Assembly (NCBI RefSeq): GCF_004300825.1
Contig: NZ_CP036250.1
Coordinates: 372,001 to 436,000, forward strand
Reading direction: 5' to 3'
Source: Egicoccus halophilus
GTDB taxonomy: Bacteria; Actinomycetota; Nitriliruptoria; Nitriliruptorales; Nitriliruptoraceae
DNA length: 64,000 nucleotides
This document shows positions 35,150 to 43,383 of this stretch, piece by piece; within the stretch, counting starts at the first letter, position 1, and each line of letters begins with the position of its first letter. Position numbers and translations under genes: made by a program. The notes beneath the pieces are model-generated. The model was not told the origin of the DNA, did no database searches, and saw nothing but the letters and a program-made list of their open reading frames with translations.

Positions 35150-35860
35150 TCACTCCTCGTCCGGGTCCTCGACGTCGGCCGCCGACGCGGTCGCCGGTGG
35201 GTCACCGATCGGCCAGGCGTCGAGCTGGATCCGGACCGGCACGTACGGTTCGTCCCCGCTGACGGGGACGTCGCGGCGGTCGGTCTGCAGGTCGCGGTAG
35301 CGGTCGACCACCGCGACGAGCTCGTCGCGGAGCGCGCCGAGCTCGTCGGGGGTGAGGCGGAACCGGCCGGTCATCTCGAGGCTGCGGCCCACCCACTCAT
35401 CACCCCACCGCGGTGCCTCGCGGTGCCAGCGTCGGACGGCGTCGAGCCGGGTACGGGTGATCTCGTCGAGGTAGGTCCAGGCGTCCTCGCGCGTGTCTTC
35501 GCGCAGCAGGAGCTCGAAGCCCTCCAGCGTCCACCCTCCCGGCATCACCCGCCAGTAGCGGTCGCGTCGCGACCCGAGCTCGGTCGCCTCCTCGATCAGG
35601 TCCTGCGCCGCGAGCTGGCGGAGGTGGTAGCTCGTCGAGCCGCTGTTCTCTCCCAGCTCCCGAGCGAGGGAGCTGGCCGTGGCGGGACCCTGCTCCATCA
35701 ACCGCTCGACGATCTGGAAGCGGATGGGATGCGCCAGTGCCTTCAGGGCCGCGCCGTCGAGCACCCGGTCCTCGGGCATCGCGGTCTCGTGGTCGCGCGT
35801 GGACGAGGGCGGGGCGGCGCGCGGCGGGTTCCGGTCGGAGCTGCTGGCCGGGAAAGTCAT
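35150..35860 (-). CDS. ArsR-like winged-helix transcriptional regulator
   Basis: 236 residues from ATG 35860 (GAAGGG upstream). A winged helix occupies about residues 32-115: ALKALAHPIRFQIVERLMEQ, TASSLARELGENSGSTSYHLRQLAAQ as the recognition region, and a RRDRYWRV wing. The C-terminal half is a helical effector or dimer region (WTYLDEITRTRLDAV; LTPDELGALRDEL) and ends in an acidic tail. No metal-binding CxxC is seen. It is transcribed away from an AT-rich region carrying two identical-pattern palindromes, so autoregulation is likely. Confidence 0.85.
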   Translation of the reverse strand: MTFPASSSDRNPPRAAPPSSTRDHETAMPEDRVLDGAALKALAHPIRFQIVERLMEQGPATASSLARELGENSGSTSYHLRQLAAQDLIEEATELGSRRDRYWRVMPGGWTLEGFELLLREDTREDAWTYLDEITRTRLDAVRRWHREAPRWGDEWVGRSLEMTGRFRLTPDELGALRDELVAVVDRYRDLQTDRRDVPVSGDEPYVPVRIQLDAWPIGDPPATASAADVEDPDEE

Positions 35861-35890
35861 GGTGGCGCCCTTCGGAAACGCGGAGATTTA

Positions 35891-35957
35891 TTTGCAAAAA
35901 TGTGTTTGCAAAGAAATCTTTGAAGTGTATGGTGCGAGGACCGCAAAGAGATCTTTG
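35891..35957. promoter_or_regulatory. AT-rich divergent promoter with paired operators
   Basis: Two palindromes CAAAGANATCTTTG lie at 35909-35922 and 35944-35957, 35 bp centre to centre. Two TTTGCAAA palindromes lie at 35891-35898 and 35905-35912, 14 bp apart. On the plus strand TTTGCA (35905-35910) and TATGGT (35928-35933) are 17 bases apart and form a good promoter between the operators. The AT-rich stretch is conspicuous in this GC-rich DNA. Confidence 0.65.
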
Positions 35958-35982
35958 TGTTCACGGTACCGAAGGAGCCATG

Positions 35983-36120
35983 ATGCACCCCCGCATGCTC
36001 GCTGATCTGGCGGATTTCGAGATCGCGGAGCGACGCGCCCGTGCGTGCGCCCGCCGCGAGCGAGGCCGGCCCGTCCCAGAACGCTTCGCCCTCCCGCGTC
36101 GTCGCCGGGACACGCCGTGA
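35983..36120 (+). CDS. Very small protein under the AT-rich operator
   Basis: 45 residues from ATG 35983, with AAGGAG at 35972-35977 (an ATG three bases earlier is also possible). It starts MHPRMLADLADFEIAERRAR and continues Arg-rich. Short basic proteins beginning MHP and a hydrophobic/helix-forming stretch recur beside regulators in actinobacteria, but no function is known to me. The well-placed promoter, ribosome site and operators make it a credible expressed gene that the neighbouring winged-helix regulator could control. Confidence 0.5.
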   Translation: MHPRMLADLADFEIAERRARACARRERGRPVPERFALPRRRRDTP

Positions 36121-36165
36121 CGTCCCGGTACGTCTCGACCGCCGGGCGCCACCGCCCGCGTGCGG

Positions 36166-36627
36166 TCAGCTACCGGGTCCGGTCGGGCGTGGTTGACGTT
36201 CGAGCAGCCGGGAGAGCACCAGCACGGAGCGGGTGCGGGCGACGAACGGCTCGCTGCGGATCTGTTCCAGCGTGGCCTCGAGGTGCGCCGTGTCGCTGGC
36301 GCGCACGTGCACCAGGGCGTCGGGATCCCCGGTGATCGTGTAGGCGCCGACGACCTCGGGGTAGCGCGACAGGGCCGTGCCGATCAGCGACGGGGGTGTG
36401 CGTCCCTCGCAGAACAGCTCGATGAAGGCCTCGGTGGCCCAACCCAGGGCCCGGGGGTCGATGACCGCTGCGAACCGCTCGATGACGCCCGCGTCGAGCA
36501 GGCGGTCCACCCGGCGCTTGACCGCCGGGGCCGACAGGCCGATGTCGTCGCCGATCTCGCGGTAGCTGGCCCGGCCGTCACTCGACAGCCACGCAACGAT
36601 CCGCCGGTCGAGTGCGTCCAGACGCAA
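36166..36627 (-). CDS. Lrp/AsnC-family transcriptional regulator
   Basis: 153 residues from a TTG start at 36627 with AGGAG seven bases upstream; no ATG or GTG fits. The N-terminal helix-turn-helix (LDALDRRIVAWLSSDGRASYREIGDDIGLSAPAVKRR) is followed by an effector-binding RAM domain (VVGAYTITGDPDALVHVRA). Such regulators respond to amino acids. It is divergent from the arginine/ornithine genes at 36.7-38.9 kb, as its counterpart is in mycobacteria (Rv2324 next to Rv2323c and rocD), so arginine or ornithine is the likely effector. Confidence 0.88.
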   Translation of the reverse strand: MRLDALDRRIVAWLSSDGRASYREIGDDIGLSAPAVKRRVDRLLDAGVIERFAAVIDPRALGWATEAFIELFCEGRTPPSLIGTALSRYPEVVGAYTITGDPDALVHVRASDTAHLEATLEQIRSEPFVARTRSVLVLSRLLERQPRPTGPGS

Positions 36628-36726
36628 CGATCCGCTCCTGTTCCGCAAGGTCGGGGTCTGTTGCCGCCGACCCGGACAGCCTACGGTGCGCCGTTCCCGC
36701 CCACCCGCCGTCGAGGAGGTGTGCCC

Positions 36727-37698
36727 GTGACCACGCCCGCCGTACCCGACACCGCTCGCGCGATCACCGGCGCGCCGACCACTACCACGCAGCCGGCGCC
36801 CGAGTCCACCGACCGGCGGGCGACCCGCCGTCGGTTCCTGATGACGCCACCGACCGAGTTCGACGTCGTCTACGCCATCAACGCGTGGATGGATCCGTCC
36901 CGGCCCGTCGACACCGCGCTCGCGATGCGTCAGTGGGAGGACCTCGTCGCGGTCTACGAGAGCCTCGGCCACGACGTCGTCCGTGCCACGCCCGGCCCCG
37001 GCCTGCCCGACATGGTGTTCGCGGCCAACGGTGGTGTCGTCGTCGGCGGGATCGCCGTCGGCGCGAGGTTCGCCACCGCCGAACGCGGCCCCGAGGCCGT
37101 CCTCTACCGCGAGGCGCTGTTCGCCGCCGGTGTCGAGGTGGTGCACGAGCCGACCCACGTCAACGAGGGCGAGGGTGACTACGTCGTCGTCGGCGACACC
37201 ATCCTGGCGGGGACCGGCTTCCGCACCGACCGTCGGGCCCACGACGAGCTCGCCCGCCTCACCGGCCGGGAGGTCGTCTCGCTCCAACTCGACGACCCGC
37301 GCTTCTACCACCTCGACGTGGCCGTGTTCGCGCTCGACGACGACAACGTCGCCTACTACCCCGGTGCCTTCGACGCGGCGGGACGGGCCGAGCTCGAGCG
37401 GCGCTGGCCCGACGCCGTCCTGGCCGACGAGCACGACGCGCTGGTGCTCGGCTGCAACGCGGTCAGCGACGGCCGCCACGTCGTGGTCGCCCACGAGGCG
37501 ACCTCCCTGATCGGGCAGCTGGCCGCCCGGGGCTTCGTCCCCATCCCCGTCGACCTGTCCGAGTTCCGCAAGTCCGGCGGCGGCGTGAAGTGCTGCACGA
37601 TGGAGTTGCGCCCCGCGCCCGGGGCGACGGAGTTGCGCCCCGCGCCCGGGGCGACGGAGTTGCGCCCCGCGCCCGGGGTGACCGAGGAGTCCGCATGA
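36727..37698 (+). CDS. DDAH/arginine-dihydrolase-like amidinohydrolase
   Basis: 323 residues from GTG 36727 (GAGGAGG seven bases upstream; GTG 36721 is too close). Guanidine-modifying superfamily: the substrate loop FAANGGVVVG, an EGEGDYVVVGD acidic motif, the catalytic His in RFYHLDVA and the nucleophilic Cys in GGGVKCCT near the C-terminus. Next to ornithine aminotransferase and an AsnC regulator, it probably removes the guanidino group of arginine or a derivative to yield ornithine or citrulline; the exact product cannot be read. The last 30 residues are a triple ELRPAPGAT repeat from a 27-bp array. Its ATGA overlaps rocD. Confidence 0.8.
   Translation: MTTPAVPDTARAITGAPTTTTQPAPESTDRRATRRRFLMTPPTEFDVVYAINAWMDPSRPVDTALAMRQWEDLVAVYESLGHDVVRATPGPGLPDMVFAANGGVVVGGIAVGARFATAERGPEAVLYREALFAAGVEVVHEPTHVNEGEGDYVVVGDTILAGTGFRTDRRAHDELARLTGREVVSLQLDDPRFYHLDVAVFALDDDNVAYYPGAFDAAGRAELERRWPDAVLADEHDALVLGCNAVSDGRHVVVAHEATSLIGQLAARGFVPIPVDLSEFRKSGGGVKCCTMELRPAPGATELRPAPGATELRPAPGVTEESA
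37603..37683 (+). repeat. 27-bp in-frame tandem repeat at the amidinohydrolase 3' end
   Basis: Three copies start at 37603, 37630 and 37657; each begins GAGTTGCGCCCCGCGCCCGG and encodes nine residues (ELRPAPGAT). The first two are identical and the third ends with variant bases. Homologues usually end at the first ELRPAP, so this is an in-frame expansion of the C-terminus. Confidence 0.9.
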
Positions 37699-38891
37699 CC
37701 ACCGCGACCACCGACCTGCACGCGCTCGAGGCCCACTCGGCCCACAACTACCACCCGCTGCCGGTGGTGGTCGCCGAGGCCGACGGTGCCTGGGTGACCG
37801 ACGTCGACGGGCGTCGCTACCTCGACGCGCTGGCCGGCTACTCGGCGCTCAACTTCGGGCACCGGCACCCGGCGCTGATCGCGGCCGCCGAGGAGCAGCT
37901 GCGTCGGGTCACGCTGACCAGTCGGGCCTTCCACCACGACCAGTTCGCGCCGTTCACCGCCGACCTGGCCCGTCTCACCGGCATGGACGCGGTGCTGCCG
38001 ATGAACACCGGCGCGGAGGCGGTCGAGACCGCCATCAAGCTCGCCCGCCGCTGGGGCTACCGCGTCAAGGGCGTGCCGCGCGACCAGGCCACGATCGTGG
38101 TCGCCGAGGACAACTTCCACGGTCGCACCACCACCGTCGTCGGCTTCTCGACCGACCCCGACGCCCGCGAGGACTTCGGGCCGTTCCCCGCGGGGTTCCG
38201 GACCGTGCCGTTCGGGGACGCCGCCGCGCTCGAGGCCGCGATCGACGACACGACCGTCGCCGTGCTGCTCGAACCGATCCAGGGCGAGGCCGGCATCCGG
38301 ATCCCACCCAGCGGGTACCTGCGCGAGGTCCGCCGCCTGACCGCCGAGCACGACGTGCTCCTGCTCGCCGACGAGATCCAGTCCGGTCTCGGCCGCACCG
38401 GCACCACGTTCGCGTGCGAACTCGAGGACGTTCGCCCCGACGTGTACCTGCTCGGCAAGGCGCTGGGCGGCGGCGTCGTGCCCGTCAGCGCGATCGCGGC
38501 GCGGCGCGAGCTGATGGACGTGTTCACCCCCGGCTCGCACGGCAGCACGTTCGGTGGCAACCCGCTGGCGTGTGCGGTCGCCCGTGCCGTCATCGCGCTG
38601 CTCGAGACCGGGGAGTTCCAGGCCCGCGGCCGCGAGCTCGGTGCCCGCCTCGACGCCGGCCTGCGCTCCCTGCCGGGCGACCGCATCGCCGAGGTGCGCA
38701 CCATCGGCCTGTGGGCGGGCATCGAGCTCGTGCCCGGGCTGCCGGCACGCACCGTGTGCGAGCGCATGCTCGCGGCCGGCGTGCTCGCCAAGGACACCCA
38801 CGAGACCACCGTGCGGCTCGCCCCGCCGCTGGTGGTCACCGAGGCCGAGGTCGACCGCCTCGTCGAGGTGCTCGGCGACGCCATCCGCTGA
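37695..38891 (+). CDS. rocD: Ornithine aminotransferase
   Basis: 398 residues from ATG 37695, overlapping the previous stop by ATGA. A PLP-dependent class III transaminase that converts ornithine and 2-oxoglutarate to glutamate semialdehyde and glutamate. The family motifs are present: MNTGAEAVETAIKLARRWGY, the PLP-contact FHGRT, LLADEIQSGLGRTG, and the Schiff-base Lys in LLGKALGGG near residue 256. With the preceding amidinohydrolase it forms an arginine-to-glutamate route. Confidence 0.93.
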   Translation: MTTATTDLHALEAHSAHNYHPLPVVVAEADGAWVTDVDGRRYLDALAGYSALNFGHRHPALIAAAEEQLRRVTLTSRAFHHDQFAPFTADLARLTGMDAVLPMNTGAEAVETAIKLARRWGYRVKGVPRDQATIVVAEDNFHGRTTTVVGFSTDPDAREDFGPFPAGFRTVPFGDAAALEAAIDDTTVAVLLEPIQGEAGIRIPPSGYLREVRRLTAEHDVLLLADEIQSGLGRTGTTFACELEDVRPDVYLLGKALGGGVVPVSAIAARRELMDVFTPGSHGSTFGGNPLACAVARAVIALLETGEFQARGRELGARLDAGLRSLPGDRIAEVRTIGLWAGIELVPGLPARTVCERMLAAGVLAKDTHETTVRLAPPLVVTEAEVDRLVEVLGDAIR

Positions 38892-38903
38892 TCCGGACGG
38901 CCG

Positions 38904-38958
38904 GGCGCGGTGTCGGCTGCACCGGTCCGTCGGGGGCGCGGTGTCGGCTGCACCGGTC
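38904..38958. repeat. 24-bp direct repeat after rocD
   Basis: Two perfect copies at 38904-38927 and 38935-38958 (31-bp period), each containing GCGGTGTCGGCTGCACCGG, 12 bases after the rocD stop. Confidence 0.85.
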
Positions 38959-38960
38959 GG

Positions 38961-38989
38961 CCGGGGTCGACGCCGCCGGTCGACCCCGG
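38961..38989 (+). terminator. Stem-loop terminator after rocD
   Basis: CCGGGGTCGAC / GTCGACCCCGG, 11-bp perfect arms with a seven-base loop, directly after the 24-bp repeats. Confidence 0.7.
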
Positions 38990-39048
38990 TCCGCAGGCGC
39001 GCCACGGTCGACGCCGACGGTACGGTGCGGGGGCAGGAGGATCGCCCC

Positions 39049-39609
39049 ATGCACGACTGGCAGACCGGCCGACTGGTGGTCGCCACGCCCGCGCTCGACG
39101 ACCCGAACTTCGAGCGGGCGGTCGTGCTCGTGCTCGACCACGACCCCGACGGCGCGCTCGGCGTGGTCCTCAACCGCGCGTCCGACCTCACGGTCGACGA
39201 CGCGATGCTGCCCGGCTGGCGTGATCTGGTGGCCAGCCCACCCGTGGTGTTCGGCGGGGGACCGGTCGAACCCAATGCGATCGTCGCGCTCGGCCGCGCG
39301 ACCGCCGCGGTCCCGGCCGACGAGGGGCTCTCTCCCCGGCTGGACCGCATCCGGCTGGTCGACCTCGACACCGATCCCGTGCTCGCGGCCGTCGAGCTCG
39401 AGCGGGTGCGGGTGTTCGCCGGCTATGCCGGCTGGGGGCCCGGACAGCTCGAGCTGGAGGTCGACGCCGGCGCCTGGTTCACCCTCGACGCCGACCCCCG
39501 TGACGTGTTCACGGCCGACCCGCAACGGCTGTGGCAGGACGTCCTGCGCCGGCAGCCGGGCGAGCTGGCGCTGTTCTCGACCTACCCGGACGACCCGTCG
39601 CTCAACTAG
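39049..39609 (+). CDS. YqgE/AlgH family protein
   Basis: 186 residues from ATG 39049 behind GGAGG. The family signature is clear: GRLVVATPALDDPNFERAVVLVLDHDPDGALGVVLNR, then FGGGPVEPNAIVALGR and FAGYAGWGPGQLELEVDAGAWF. The fold is known but the biochemical role is not settled. A TACGGT -10 candidate lies about 25 bases upstream. Convergent with a lipoprotein gene 23 bases away. Confidence 0.9.
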   Translation: MHDWQTGRLVVATPALDDPNFERAVVLVLDHDPDGALGVVLNRASDLTVDDAMLPGWRDLVASPPVVFGGGPVEPNAIVALGRATAAVPADEGLSPRLDRIRLVDLDTDPVLAAVELERVRVFAGYAGWGPGQLELEVDAGAWFTLDADPRDVFTADPQRLWQDVLRRQPGELALFSTYPDDPSLN

Positions 39610-39632
39610 GGCCGCAGCGGCGCCCTCGGGGC

Positions 39633-40103
39633 TCACTCCTCGACGGTGGCGTCACCGGTCTCGGCGGGATCGGTCGGCTCGGCGCAGTGGGTGGGTGCCT
39701 CGCCGGCCTGTCCGTGGTAGTGCAGCGTCTCGCCGCCCGCCTCCACGACGATCCGGTAACCCTCCACGAGCGCCTGCGTGTACATCTGCCCGTCCTCGGG
39801 GCAGCCGAGCGAGCCGTCGGACCAGGTCACGGGCTCGTTGGTGACGACCTCGACCTCGCCGAGGTCCACCCCCGCGCGATCGGCGGCGTCGCGGATCGCG
39901 ACCTCCTCTGGGTCACCGTCGAGCGGGCGGAAGTCCTCCTCCGCGCCCTGCTCGTCCTGATCCTCACCGGGAGCGGGATCAGTGGCCTCGGGCGCGCTCT
40001 CGTCGAAGCCGGTCGGGGGCTGGTCGGCGGGTTCGGGACCGCCACAGGCGGCCGCGGCCAGCGTCACCGCCGCGACCAGGGCGAGCATCGGTCGTCCGCG
40101 CAT
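39633..40103 (-). CDS. Putative lipoprotein of unknown function
   Basis: 156 residues from ATG 40103 (GGAGAG upstream). Signal peptide with a lipobox LAAAAC; Cys20 or so would be lipidated. A low-complexity acidic linker (to about residue 75) precedes a small domain with two Cys (SLGCPEDGQMYTQAL and APTHCAEP) and the motif VTWSDGSLGCPEDGQ, seen in actinobacterial secreted proteins of unknown role. Probably an extracytoplasmic, membrane-tethered binding protein. Divergent from a small two-helix membrane protein. Confidence 0.7.
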   Translation of the reverse strand: MRGRPMLALVAAVTLAAAACGGPEPADQPPTGFDESAPEATDPAPGEDQDEQGAEEDFRPLDGDPEEVAIRDAADRAGVDLGEVEVVTNEPVTWSDGSLGCPEDGQMYTQALVEGYRIVVEAGGETLHYHGQAGEAPTHCAEPTDPAETGDATVEE

Positions 40104-40179
40104 GCGTCTCTCCGGGGTCGTGGGATCTGGCCGCTCACCGTAGACTCGTGCGTCCCGGTCGCCACCCGGAAGTGCGTCC

Positions 40180-40419
40180 ATGAGTGACCCGTCCTGGTCC
40201 TTCCTGCTCGTCGGCAGCTTCGCTGCCGTCGGCGCGGCGATGGCACTGGGAACGCTGGCGGCCCTGCTCCGGTACCGACGGACCGGGGAGTTCCCGGGCG
40301 CCGAGGCGGGCGAGACCGTGCCTCGAGGTCGCCTGATCGCCCTGTGGAGTCGCGTCGGTGTCGGGTCGGTGCTCGCGGCCATCGGCGTGGTCGTCCTGCA
40401 GCGCAACGGCCTGATCTGA
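40180..40419 (+). CDS. Small two-helix membrane protein
   Basis: 79 residues. Hydrophobic segments at about residues 7-29 and 54-72, separated by a charged loop (RYRRTGEFPGAEAGETVPRG). No recognised family. TAGACT at 40141-40146 is a possible -10 and the weak GGAAG before ATG 40180 its ribosome site. Followed by a strong stem-loop. Confidence 0.55.
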   Translation: MSDPSWSFLLVGSFAAVGAAMALGTLAALLRYRRTGEFPGAEAGETVPRGRLIALWSRVGVGSVLAAIGVVVLQRNGLI

Positions 40420-40495
40420 CCCTGCACGGGCGGAGCACCGCGACGGCTGCCGGGGTCGTCGCGTCGTGTCTTCCCCGGCCCCGCCGGCGCGAGCT

Positions 40496-40534
40496 GTGGA
40501 GTCGTGGAAGGACCAGGACGTTCCACGACTCCAC
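40496..40534 (+). terminator. Stem-loop after the small membrane protein
   Basis: GTGGAGTCGTGGAA / TTCCACGACTCCAC, 14-bp perfect arms with an 11-base loop. Lower GC than most stems here and no T tract; a repressor site cannot be excluded. Confidence 0.6.
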
Positions 40535-40583
40535 GGATGCGCGCCGAGGCGCGGTGATCGCTGGCGTCGCGTGTCCGGTGCGA

Positions 40584-40624
40584 ACGGGACAGGGCCAGGC
40601 GACGTGCGCCGGGCCCTGTTCCGT
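40584..40624 (-). terminator. Stem-loop after the M14 peptidase gene
   Basis: ACGGGACAGGGCC / GGCCCTGTTCCGT, 13 pairs including one G-T, with a 15-base loop, 11 bases beyond the minus-strand stop. Confidence 0.6.
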
Positions 40625-40634
40625 ACCGGGTGGC

Positions 40635-43181
40635 TCAGTCGGCCGCGGACCACAGCGCCTCGGCGACCTGGGTGAACAGGCCCTCCGGGTGCGTGCGGTA
40701 CAGCGGCTCGGTCAGGAACAGGGTCACCTCGGCGCCACGTGCGGTGCCGCTGACGACGACCGGCTGTCCGGAGGCTGCCTCCTGCCCGATCCAGTGGCCG
40801 GCGAGGAAGAAGTCGCCGTCGGCCAGTCGCTGGTCGACCTGGACGCCGTCGCCCACCGCGGTGAACCAGCGCGGCGCGCTCACGAACGAGCGCGGCCCCG
40901 CGTCGGCGGTCACCTGCGAGGCGGGGTCGTTGACCACCTCGACGATGCCGTTGGCGCCGTTGGGGCCGTTGGCCACCGTGACGTCGAGCAGGGACGCGCG
41001 GTTGTTGAACAGCACGCCGTTGCTGCCGCGTCCGACGACGCTGCCGCCGGCACCCAACCAGGCCTCGAACGCGGCCTGCCGGGTCGCGTCGAGGTTGGTC
41101 GGGTTGAACGTCGACGTGCTGACGAACAGCGCGTCGAAGTCGTCGAAGGCGTAGGTGCCGTTGTTGAACCCGGCGTGCGAGATCGGGGTGACGTCGAAGC
41201 CCATGCGACGCAGCGAGTACACCTCGTCGAACAGTCCGCTCGCACCGACGCGGAAGGTGTCGAACGGCTGGGCCTCACGGATGGCCCGGGGGCTGATCAG
41301 GTCGAAGGCGACGCCGAAGCGGTTGGCGGCCGTCTGCGCGTGGGCTCGCGCCGAGCCGGGCACGACGAAGGTCCCGTCGGGCGTCCGCGACAGCGAGACC
41401 CCCTGCTCGAGCAGGTAGTTGACCGCCTGCACGCCCTGGGCGCCGTCGACGCGCAGACCCCAGTGCGACCGGTTGCCGGGGAACACCGAGCCGGTCACGG
41501 TCGGGACCTGCACCGGCTGCAGTGCGGCGTCGGGAAGCGAGCCCGAGTCGACCCGCTCGACGCTGGCACCCCACAGCTCCCCGAGGCTCCACGCCGAGAT
41601 GTCGTACATCGTCGGGTAGTCCTCGGTGACGTCACGGCCGACGTCGAGGATCGTGTTGGCCAGCCCCCGCTTGGCCTGGTGCAGGTCGACGACGTAGGTG
41701 CCGGCCGGGTAGCGGGTGCCGCCGATGGCCGCCGGACGCGCGACGCGGTGCACCTCGACGTCGTTGTCGAGCAGGAACTGCACGAGCCGGGCCGCGGCCG
41801 GGTCGCTGCGCTGGTCGTCCCCGACGGGGATCACGTAGGCCCGGGGGAGCTCGATCTCGACCGTCTCGGCGTTGGCGCCGGCGGCCAGTTCGAGCGCGCG
41901 CGGGTCGTCGATCGGCCGCAGCGGCTCACCGTGGACGCCGCGCCGGTACAGCTCGAGCTGGTCGGCGAGGACCTCGAGGCGGTTGGCGTTGACGTAGGCG
42001 AAGTTGCCCTCGATCGTGGCGCGCGCGACCGCGGTGTTGATGCGGGTGCGATCGTGCCGGTCGGCGACGTTGGACACGCCGCGCGGGTTGAGCGGGAACT
42101 CGATCGTGTGACCGACCACGCCGTGGTACATGGCGTACATCGGGGTGAAGATCGGCGGCCAGTCGTCCCAACCGGTGGTGTTGTCGCGGTACGGGATGCG
42201 GGTGCGCTGGCCTCCCTGGCCGTCGTTGCAGGTGACGCCGGCGCGGGTCTCGCCGAGCGCGACCACGGCCTGCTCCATCGCCAGGGCGTTGCGCAGCGCC
42301 TGACGGATGTAGAGGTCGTACTCGTAGTTGTCGCCGTGCGGGCCGGTCGTCGGCTCGATCAGGGTGCAGCCGACGTAACCGTGCTGGTCGAGGAACGTCA
42401 GCGGGTCGTAGCGGATGATCTGGTCACGGATCACGCGCGTCTCGGGCTGCGACTGCGTGATGTGGTCACGGTTCATGTCGAAGCCGGCGGCGTTCGCCCG
42501 CGTGGCGTTGACGCGGCCGTCGGGGTTGTTGGTGATCACGAACGCGAGCACGTGCTCGTCGAGGAGTGCACCCACCTCGGGGTCGTCGGAGAAGGCGAGC
42601 TCCTCGAGCACCTGCAGCGAAGCGTCGGTGCCCTCCCACTCGTTGCCGTGGATGTTGTTGTTGACCAGCAGCGGCGACTTCCAGTCGTCGTAGCCGCCGG
42701 CCTCGAGCAGCGCGATGGCTGCGTCGGGGTCCTCGGTGCGCAGGTCCGACAGTTCCTGCCAGGTCTGCCACTCGGCGTCGGTCATCGGGGAGGTCGCGAC
42801 CGCGAGGTGCAGGTCACGTCCCTGGGTGGACTGGCCGATGATCTCGACCGAGACCCGCTCGCTGGCCTGCAGCTCGCGCAACTTGGCCGGGATCTCGTGG
42901 TACGGGATCAGGTTGAGCGGGATCGAGGCGTCACCCGGCACGACCGGGACGTCCTCGATCACGTCGTTGCGCGGCTGCCCCGTCAGCGGCGCACGTGGCG
43001 TGGCCGGTTCGGGGCGCCAGGCGCCGGGACGACCCAGCGCCGGACCGCGCTGCTCGGCGGCACGCGGCGCGACCTGGGCGTCGAGGGCGGTGGGCTCCTG
43101 TGCGGCCACGGGTGCGGCGGCGAGCACGGACAACGGAAGCATCGTGGCGGCACCTGCGGCCACCAGACGGCGTATGGACAC
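40635..43181 (-). CDS. Secreted M14-family zinc carboxypeptidase
   Basis: 848 residues. Signal peptide (1-27, ending VAAQ). An M14 catalytic domain lies roughly between 90 and 420: zinc ligands His178 and Glu181 in NNNIHGNEWEG, the NNPDGRVNATR and NRDH segments, and a later HTIEFPL region. About 400 more residues follow, including an IFDxL-type amidotransferase-like alpha/beta part (DDFDALFVST; AWLGAGGSVVGRG). It probably degrades extracellular peptides or peptidoglycan stems; the substrate is unknown. Divergent from an acyl-CoA dehydrogenase, and no operon partner. Confidence 0.88.
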   Translation of the reverse strand: MSIRRLVAAGAATMLPLSVLAAAPVAAQEPTALDAQVAPRAAEQRGPALGRPGAWRPEPATPRAPLTGQPRNDVIEDVPVVPGDASIPLNLIPYHEIPAKLRELQASERVSVEIIGQSTQGRDLHLAVATSPMTDAEWQTWQELSDLRTEDPDAAIALLEAGGYDDWKSPLLVNNNIHGNEWEGTDASLQVLEELAFSDDPEVGALLDEHVLAFVITNNPDGRVNATRANAAGFDMNRDHITQSQPETRVIRDQIIRYDPLTFLDQHGYVGCTLIEPTTGPHGDNYEYDLYIRQALRNALAMEQAVVALGETRAGVTCNDGQGGQRTRIPYRDNTTGWDDWPPIFTPMYAMYHGVVGHTIEFPLNPRGVSNVADRHDRTRINTAVARATIEGNFAYVNANRLEVLADQLELYRRGVHGEPLRPIDDPRALELAAGANAETVEIELPRAYVIPVGDDQRSDPAAARLVQFLLDNDVEVHRVARPAAIGGTRYPAGTYVVDLHQAKRGLANTILDVGRDVTEDYPTMYDISAWSLGELWGASVERVDSGSLPDAALQPVQVPTVTGSVFPGNRSHWGLRVDGAQGVQAVNYLLEQGVSLSRTPDGTFVVPGSARAHAQTAANRFGVAFDLISPRAIREAQPFDTFRVGASGLFDEVYSLRRMGFDVTPISHAGFNNGTYAFDDFDALFVSTSTFNPTNLDATRQAAFEAWLGAGGSVVGRGSNGVLFNNRASLLDVTVANGPNGANGIVEVVNDPASQVTADAGPRSFVSAPRWFTAVGDGVQVDQRLADGDFFLAGHWIGQEAASGQPVVVSGTARGAEVTLFLTEPLYRTHPEGLFTQVAEALWSAAD

Positions 43182-43383
43182 GGATCGATCCCTCTCGGAC
43201 GACGACGGAAGCTCTCCCGTACCCGGCGTTCCTAGTCCCGACGGGCCGCCACGCCAATGGGACGTCGCAAACCGTGCGCCCCGACAGCGCCGCCGGGACG
43301 GCCGGACGCTACGGTGCCGCGCCGGGAGAACGACAGCGGCCGATTCGTTCCGTCAGGAACGGTCGGCGGGCGGGAGCGAGCGC

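Noticed and set aside
38911-39224. Plus-strand frame overlapping the YqgE start
   Set aside because: It is an out-of-frame shadow of YqgE and of the rocD-distal repeats.
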